From Candidatus Hermodarchaeota archaeon (GTDB taxonomy: Archaea > Asgardarchaeota > Hermodarchaeia > Hermodarchaeales > Hermodarchaeaceae): DNA of 26,495 nt. This document shows, in pieces, positions 22,892 to 26,495 of this stretch (position 1 is the first letter of the stretch; the number at the start of each line of letters is the position of its first letter). The notes beneath the pieces are model-generated. The model worked only from the letters and a program-made list of their open reading frames with translations, searched no databases and had not been told where the DNA came from. The DNA is taken from contig JAEOTD010000091.1 of NCBI GenBank assembly GCA_016839995.1, positions 1 to 26,495 on the forward strand, in the 5' to 3' direction. The position numbers and the translations under genes were made by a program.

Positions 22892-23006
22892 GGATGCTAA
22901 GACTCACTTACATGCGTCTTTCATGTCCTCATTTGAGTAGGGTTTTACCACCGCGAATCTAGACTCTCCCTTCGTCCAGAAAGGCCGAGTGTGGGTTTTA
23001 GCATCC
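22892..23006. repeat. Inverted repeat, 16 bp arms
   Basis: GGATGCTAAGACTCAC (22892-22907) pairs with GTGGGTTTTAGCATCC (22991-23006) over 16 positions, with two G-U pairs if transcribed on the plus strand. ACATGC follows the left arm after two bases, as in the two preceding elements, and CTTTTAG follows the right arm. The 83-base interior has no strong further stem that I can see. It may be a third member of a structured element series. No function known. Confidence 0.5.
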
Positions 23007-23073
23007 TTTTAGAAATTGTTTGTTTGTGTTGAGGGGTTGAAGGGCTTGTCAAACTTAGTGAGAAATGACAAAG

Positions 23074-23082
23074 GCATATAAA
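23074..23082 (+). promoter_or_regulatory. Candidate TATA box of micro-gene C
   Basis: CATATAAAC-type box about 115 bases before the ATG at 23196; the expected start near 23103 would give a leader of about 90 bases. Confidence 0.5.
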
Positions 23083-23195
23083 CCTCCTCTGACTTAACAG
23101 TGTTAACTCTTTAGTCTTCCAAGTGAACACTACAAATCGAAAAAGCACCGACACAACCCACAACACTGACAGACTAAACATAAGTGATGATAATT

Positions 23196-23342
23196 ATGGT
23201 GCGATATGTACTAAACAAATGCAAAGTCTCCGTCTCGGAAGCTGAGCGATCTAAGGAACCTAAGGCGTTCGCGGAATGCCGCAACCCCAAAGCATTATAC
23301 AAAGAACCTTTCGCCAAATCGTTGCTCTTTCACCGACGGTAA
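23196..23342 (+). CDS. Micro-protein C (48 aa, RN...RR family)
   Basis: ATG with AGTGAT seven bases upstream; an in-frame GTG at 23184 is a possible longer start. It has its own TATA box (23074) and a strong terminator (23367-23407), so it is the best supported of the three micro-genes. The 48-residue product is basic and soluble, with two cysteines: MVRYVLNKCKVSVSEAERSK, then AECRNPKALYKEPF and AKSLLFHRR. The (G/A)ER...CRNP...F...RR layout is shared with micro-protein A and the last 13 residues with micro-protein B. No known domain recognised; not a transmembrane peptide. Confidence 0.6.
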   Translation: MVRYVLNKCKVSVSEAERSKEPKAFAECRNPKALYKEPFAKSLLFHRR

Positions 23343-23366
23343 TAACGGATTGAATCTATCCGATTT

Positions 23367-23407
23367 GGGATCGACCACACGTTGGTGGATCCCCCATTTC
23401 TTTTCTT
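23367..23407 (+). terminator. Hairpin terminator after micro-gene C
   Basis: GGGATC (23367-23372) pairs with GATCCC (23388-23393), with inner ACCA/TGGT pairing, followed by CCATTTCTTTTCTT. It ends the micro-gene C transcript and lies just before the end of the convergent prenyl synthase gene. Confidence 0.7.
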
Positions 23408-23423
23408 AAAATCTGGTTCGCGA

Positions 23424-24377
23424 TTAGCTAGCTCGGATGAGGACAAACTCTGCGAGCTGTTCCAATAAATCTCGATTTTCTAGCTTGACGGTGGTTAGAG
23501 AAGTAACAGCTTGCTCAACGAACGAGCGGGCGATTGATTGAGCTTTTTCAAGTGCCTTCGTTTCTTCCAGCAATGTATGAATGATGTTGTAATCTTTGTC
23601 TTCGATTGCTTGAAGATAGTGTGATTTGTCGTGATCTGAACATTGCGCAAAGGCAAGAATTAGGGGGAGGTTCGCTCGTTTGAGGTGTAAGTCCGAATTC
23701 ATGATGTCTTTCGTTTGATGAAATTCAGTGATATCCAAGATATCATCGCGAATTTGGAATGCTAACCCAATCAATTCGCCATACCGGCTCAATGCTTGTA
23801 GTTGATCAGCGTTAGCCTTTCCGATGATAGCACCAGACCGTGCAGCTCCTTCGAGGAATGTACCCGTCTTTCCTCGAGCCATCGCGATGTAATCCTCTTG
23901 AGTATAATGTGGGAGGTTCTCAGGAAATACAAGGAGCTCTACAGCTTCACCATCTGTAATTGCTAGTCCAGCCTCACTAATGACCGATAGTAACTCTGCA
24001 TCTCCGTATCCACTGATGATTGAGAGAGCCTTGAAAATGAGGTAATCAGAAGCTAAAATGGCAAGATCAAGACCGAATTGAGCATGAACCGTTGCAACGC
24101 CACGTCGGACCTCATCTCTGTCAATGATGTCGTCATGTATTAGACTTGCAGTTTGGAAGAATTCTGCAGCCACGCTGAGCTGTATGGCATCGTGTACATT
24201 TCCACCCACAGCTTCGCAGGTTAGCAACACAATGAGTGATCGGATTCGTTTTCCTCCTGCTCGCACAAGATGATATGCGGCTTCTCGGAGTTGTTCGGGT
24301 TTAGAGTTGTCACTGTTTACGAATTCAAGGATTGCTTTTTCAATGAGAGCAAGCCGTGATTGGATTATTGGATTCAT
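23424..24377 (-). CDS. E-type polyprenyl diphosphate synthase
   Basis: 317 residues from the ATG at 24377, the usual length; an 18-residue extension to a TTG at 24431 has no ribosome binding site or homology. Motifs: GGKRIR (41-46), first aspartate-rich motif DDIID (82-86), GKTGTFLEGAARSGA, and second aspartate-rich motif DDILD (211-215). It condenses isopentenyl diphosphate with allylic diphosphates. The residue five before the first motif is Ala77 (AEFFQTASLIHDD). Archaeal C20 synthases usually carry a bulky Phe there, whereas long-chain synthases have Ala, so the product may be longer than C20. Divergent from the UbiA gene. The 24378-24611 gap holds only their promoters; I see no clear box. 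Confidence 0.92.
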   Translation of the reverse strand: MNPIIQSRLALIEKAILEFVNSDNSKPEQLREAAYHLVRAGGKRIRSLIVLLTCEAVGGNVHDAIQLSVAAEFFQTASLIHDDIIDRDEVRRGVATVHAQFGLDLAILASDYLIFKALSIISGYGDAELLSVISEAGLAITDGEAVELLVFPENLPHYTQEDYIAMARGKTGTFLEGAARSGAIIGKANADQLQALSRYGELIGLAFQIRDDILDITEFHQTKDIMNSDLHLKRANLPLILAFAQCSDHDKSHYLQAIEDKDYNIIHTLLEETKALEKAQSIARSFVEQAVTSLTTVKLENRDLLEQLAEFVLIRAS

Positions 24378-24611
24378 TATGATAGCTTCAAAAACCCGTT
24401 GTGAATCTTGAAGAATAACAACTTTTTGCAAAGCGGATTTCTCAGTGAAAACATGTTTGGATTCATTGTGAGTATTTATTGGAATAACCAGTATCGTAAT
24501 TCAGTGCTACTCTTTGATGATCAATAAGCTTCGATAGCACCCCACCCAAAACCATTTAGAGGAATTTCGCCCTAGACGCCGAACAACTGATTGTCCAAGA
24601 AGGTCATTTCA

Positions 24612-25487
24612 TTGAGTACACTGAATGGTATTATCTCTCTGACTCGACCCTACGTATTACTAACGACTACTTTCTTTTTCATCGCTGCATCCTTTCTGAG
24701 CGTCAATGGCATTCCACTCCTCATTCCGTTTTTCCTAGGCTTCTTGGCAGTCGTATTAGCAATTGCTTCTGCCCATACTCTGAATGACTACTTTGATCGT
24801 GAAAGTGATCAAGAGAATCCCCGAACGGCTCAACGAGCCATTCCGACAGGTAAGGTTCCTCCACGATTGGCATTGTCGCTAGGCATTATTTATGGGGTCT
24901 CGGCAGTGGCTTTGACCTTTCTCATCAATCCCCTATGTGTGATTCTTGCCTTTGTTGCCGTTCCATTGCCCTTTGCCTACAATTACATGCGAAAACGGCA
25001 AATCCCGTACAGCTTCCTGTGTACAATGATAGCAGTTCTCTTCATCATCCTGCTAGGAAGTGCCGCAGCATCAGGTCAATATTTTTCCTCAGACATTCTC
25101 TTCTTTGTGGTATTTGGAGTCTCCTGGGAAATGGGTCGGACACTCATCAGTGAAGTTCAAGACGTCGATTATGACAGGGTCGCTGATGTGACCACTATTT
25201 CTGCCACAATCTCGTCTAAACGCGCCGCCCAACTCATCCTTGTACTCTTTACCCTTGCGTCAATTATGAGCGTTGTTATTGGGTGTTTTGGCCAACTGGG
25301 CTTCATCTACTTAGGATTCGCCTTGGCAGCTTCCATATGGTTGATCTATCGAAGTGTGGAACTCGTAAGATCCCCCATAACCCCTAAAGCCATCGAGATG
25401 CTATATCGTGCACCAAAATATCTTGTTACCATTTGCCTTATCGTAATTTTATCCCTTCTTCTGAATACACTCTTTTTTGGATTCTAG
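24612..25487 (+). CDS. UbiA-family prenyltransferase
   Basis: 291 residues from the TTG at 24612, chosen because AGAAGGTCA precedes it; a TTG at 24591 lacks such a site. About eight to nine transmembrane helices. The two aspartate-rich motifs are NDYFDRESD (about 58-66) and DVDYDRVAD (about 184-192), which bind the prenyl diphosphate through Mg2+. The first is followed by QENPRTAQRAIPTG; NPRTAxR is typical of quinone-type UbiA/MqnP enzymes but is also seen in other branches. Candidates are a menaquinone-type prenyltransferase, digeranylgeranylglyceryl phosphate synthase or a lycopene elongase. The last is favoured by the CruF gene that converges on it 20 bases away. Family certain, substrate open. 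Confidence 0.88.
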   Translation: MSTLNGIISLTRPYVLLTTTFFFIAASFLSVNGIPLLIPFFLGFLAVVLAIASAHTLNDYFDRESDQENPRTAQRAIPTGKVPPRLALSLGIIYGVSAVALTFLINPLCVILAFVAVPLPFAYNYMRKRQIPYSFLCTMIAVLFIILLGSAAASGQYFSSDILFFVVFGVSWEMGRTLISEVQDVDYDRVADVTTISATISSKRAAQLILVLFTLASIMSVVIGCFGQLGFIYLGFALAASIWLIYRSVELVRSPITPKAIEMLYRAPKYLVTICLIVILSLLLNTLFFGF

Positions 25488-25506
25488 TGTCTTCAAACCA
25501 GAGTAA

Positions 25507-26262
25507 TCAATCAGTTGACCAAAATCTGAGGATTGAAAAAATGAGAACTCCCAGAATGATGAGACTCAAGGCAAAGGGAATAACCAAACCTGCCCATAAA
25601 GCGTAACCGGACCAAAATCCTATGGTCAGAACGAGACTAATGACAATAATTATTGGCGGACACCCAGTTTCTACTTGTCTCCACTTTAGAGGTGCCAGTA
25701 ACACGGAGGTCGTAATTAGACCAGTAGCAAACCAACCAATAAAGTTAGAGAGTGGTACTCCATAATAGATTCCAGGAGTTATCCATACCCAGATACCCAG
25801 ATGAACGAAGACAGGATCTAAAACCAAGTCTATTAGGACAAGGTAAAGGGCTGTGAGGAGAATGACCTTCCATGGGGCATTCACATAGTATGTGATAATG
25901 CCCAATGCACCAAACAGGAGGGGAATAAAGGCAAATGCGATTGTCCATGGAACAACTTCAAAGAGTTTGATTCCTGTCATATCAGTGTAATAGAAACTCC
26001 CGTAGGGAAACCCCGTAAGGACGCCAACCCCTTCAATGAACGTAACCAGACAGACCAGGATTACAAAGACGAGAAGCGTAGTCCTCCAACCCGTCCAGCG
26101 ATAAAAGAAGAACAAAGAAGGAATGGCCATAATTACACTAATGAACCCCAGTACGCCTGAGGGCATCAGAAATGGGGAGAAGAAAAACAGGTAACTAGCG
26201 AAGTAGGTACCTATGAATAGCCATATAATGACAATGAGATTCGATGCAGGGATTTTTGACAT
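25507..26262 (-). CDS. cruF: CruF-type carotenoid hydratase (carotenoid biosynthesis membrane protein)
   Basis: 251 residues, about seven transmembrane helices. Family marks are IEGVGVLTGFPYGSFYYTD (usual E.iGv.TG.PFG.Y.Y), LFEVVPWTIAFAF, LVLIDLVLDPVFVHLGIW, and GIYYGVPLSNFIGWF. Relatives add water to the 1,2 ends of carotenoids (CruF in bacteria; bisanhydrobacterioruberin hydratase in haloarchaea). The ATG overlaps the stop of the upstream gene by one base (TAATG), so the two are translationally coupled. Together with the neighbouring UbiA enzyme this fits C50 or hydroxylated C40 carotenoid synthesis, but no phytoene synthase or desaturase is in the window. Confidence 0.85.
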   Translation of the reverse strand: MSKIPASNLIVIIWLFIGTYFASYLFFFSPFLMPSGVLGFISVIMAIPSLFFFYRWTGWRTTLLVFVILVCLVTFIEGVGVLTGFPYGSFYYTDMTGIKLFEVVPWTIAFAFIPLLFGALGIITYYVNAPWKVILLTALYLVLIDLVLDPVFVHLGIWVWITPGIYYGVPLSNFIGWFATGLITTSVLLAPLKWRQVETGCPPIIIVISLVLTIGFWSGYALWAGLVIPFALSLIILGVLIFSILRFWSTD

Positions 26263-26495
26263 TAAATAATCACTAGTTTGGGCAGGCTAATTGTAAAGAA
26301 CAAGAGTAGTCCGAAGAGGGCATTCCAGTAGGGATAGAGCCAATAAATTTTGTCTATGTTCGCTGATCGACGAATAATAACGTAGAGCGGAATCGCCGGA
26401 TATACAAACATCAGAAGATTCCAGGGAGGATTCCATGCTACGATGAACACAAGAATGAAAGCAAAGGTAAACCAGAAAGCAAAACACAATATCAA
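26262..26495 (-). CDS. Partial polytopic membrane protein, coupled to cruF
   Basis: The frame stays open to the window edge, so the N-terminus is missing; 77 residues are seen. They contain three hydrophobic stretches (before WNPPWN, around LLMFVYPAIPLYVI, and at NALFGLLLFFTISLPKL). WNPPWNLLMFVYPAIPLYVI and the position upstream of cruF suggest a carotenoid-pathway membrane enzyme. I do not see the PxEE signature of heterodimeric lycopene cyclase domains, so I do not assign it. The stop codon overlaps the cruF start. Confidence 0.65.
   Translation of the reverse strand: MILCFAFWFTFAFILVFIVAWNPPWNLLMFVYPAIPLYVIIRRSANIDKIYWLYPYWNALFGLLLFFTISLPKLVII

Noticed and set aside
22600..23010. RNase P RNA, SRP RNA or a tRNA as explanation of the structured region
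   Set aside because: I could not find the conserved RNase P core sequences, the SRP GGAAG/AGCAG helix 8 motif or a tRNA T-loop with matching arms.
22945..23181. Minus-strand 78-codon frame
   Set aside because: Low-complexity translation, overlaps the 16-bp inverted repeat and the micro-gene C promoter, and no start signal seen.
1..26495. CRISPR arrays, insertion sequences, integrases, rRNA or tRNA genes
   Set aside because: No regular spaced repeats, transposase or integrase motifs, or conserved RNA signatures were found on either strand by reading.

Overview
The window reads as a chromosome segment of an archaeon, most probably an Asgard archaeon. The archaeal signs are a TFIIB gene, TATA-box-like promoters, many GTG and TTG starts with GGTGA-type ribosome binding sites, a corrinoid methyltransferase set and a surface protease with a PGF-CTERM-like tail. 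The Asgard pointers are a small GTPase with an N-terminal longin-like domain, and a second protein in which a similar longin-like domain is joined to a roadblock/LC7-like domain and winged helices. I cannot place it more finely by reading alone.

Layout. 1-3400: end of a histidine phosphatase, a secreted membrane-anchored protein, and two small genes, the second with a thymosin/WH2-like actin-binding signature. 3440-6020: an iron-sulfur flavoprotein, acylphosphatase, a small zinc ribbon protein and the longin-GTPase. 6150-11290: methyl-transfer block: an operon of a cysteine-synthase-like enzyme, a corrinoid protein and a non-pyrrolysine MttB-family methyltransferase, then sfsA on the other strand and an MtaA/UroD-family methyltransferase. 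11400-14560: TFIIB and a gingipain-like (C25) surface protease. 14562-16704: a two-gene unit of longin-roadblock-winged-helix protein and MinD/ParA-like ATPase. 16850-20800: an MFS-like membrane protein with a cytoplasmic helix-hairpin-helix tail, a solitary N6-adenine DNA methyltransferase and a winged-helix regulator. 20790-22100: a secreted serine hydrolase. 22100-23420: a stretch without conventional genes that holds three very short, apparently paralogous basic genes and three long inverted repeats. 23420-26495: an isoprenoid block with an E-type polyprenyl diphosphate synthase, a UbiA prenyltransferase, a CruF-type carotenoid hydratase and a partial membrane protein.

How genes work together. 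The corrinoid protein and MttB-like enzyme should form a methyl-donor demethylation system, with the MtaA-like protein as a candidate second methyltransferase; no reductive activase is in the window. The prenyl synthase, UbiA enzyme and CruF fit carotenoid and/or quinone or lipid synthesis. The longin-roadblock protein and MinD-like ATPase are probably one membrane-associated NTPase/adaptor module, parallel to the longin-GTPase nearby.

The least explained parts are the micro-gene and inverted-repeat stretch (22260-23410) and the longin-roadblock/MinD pair. No tRNA, rRNA, CRISPR array, transposase or integrase was recognised.
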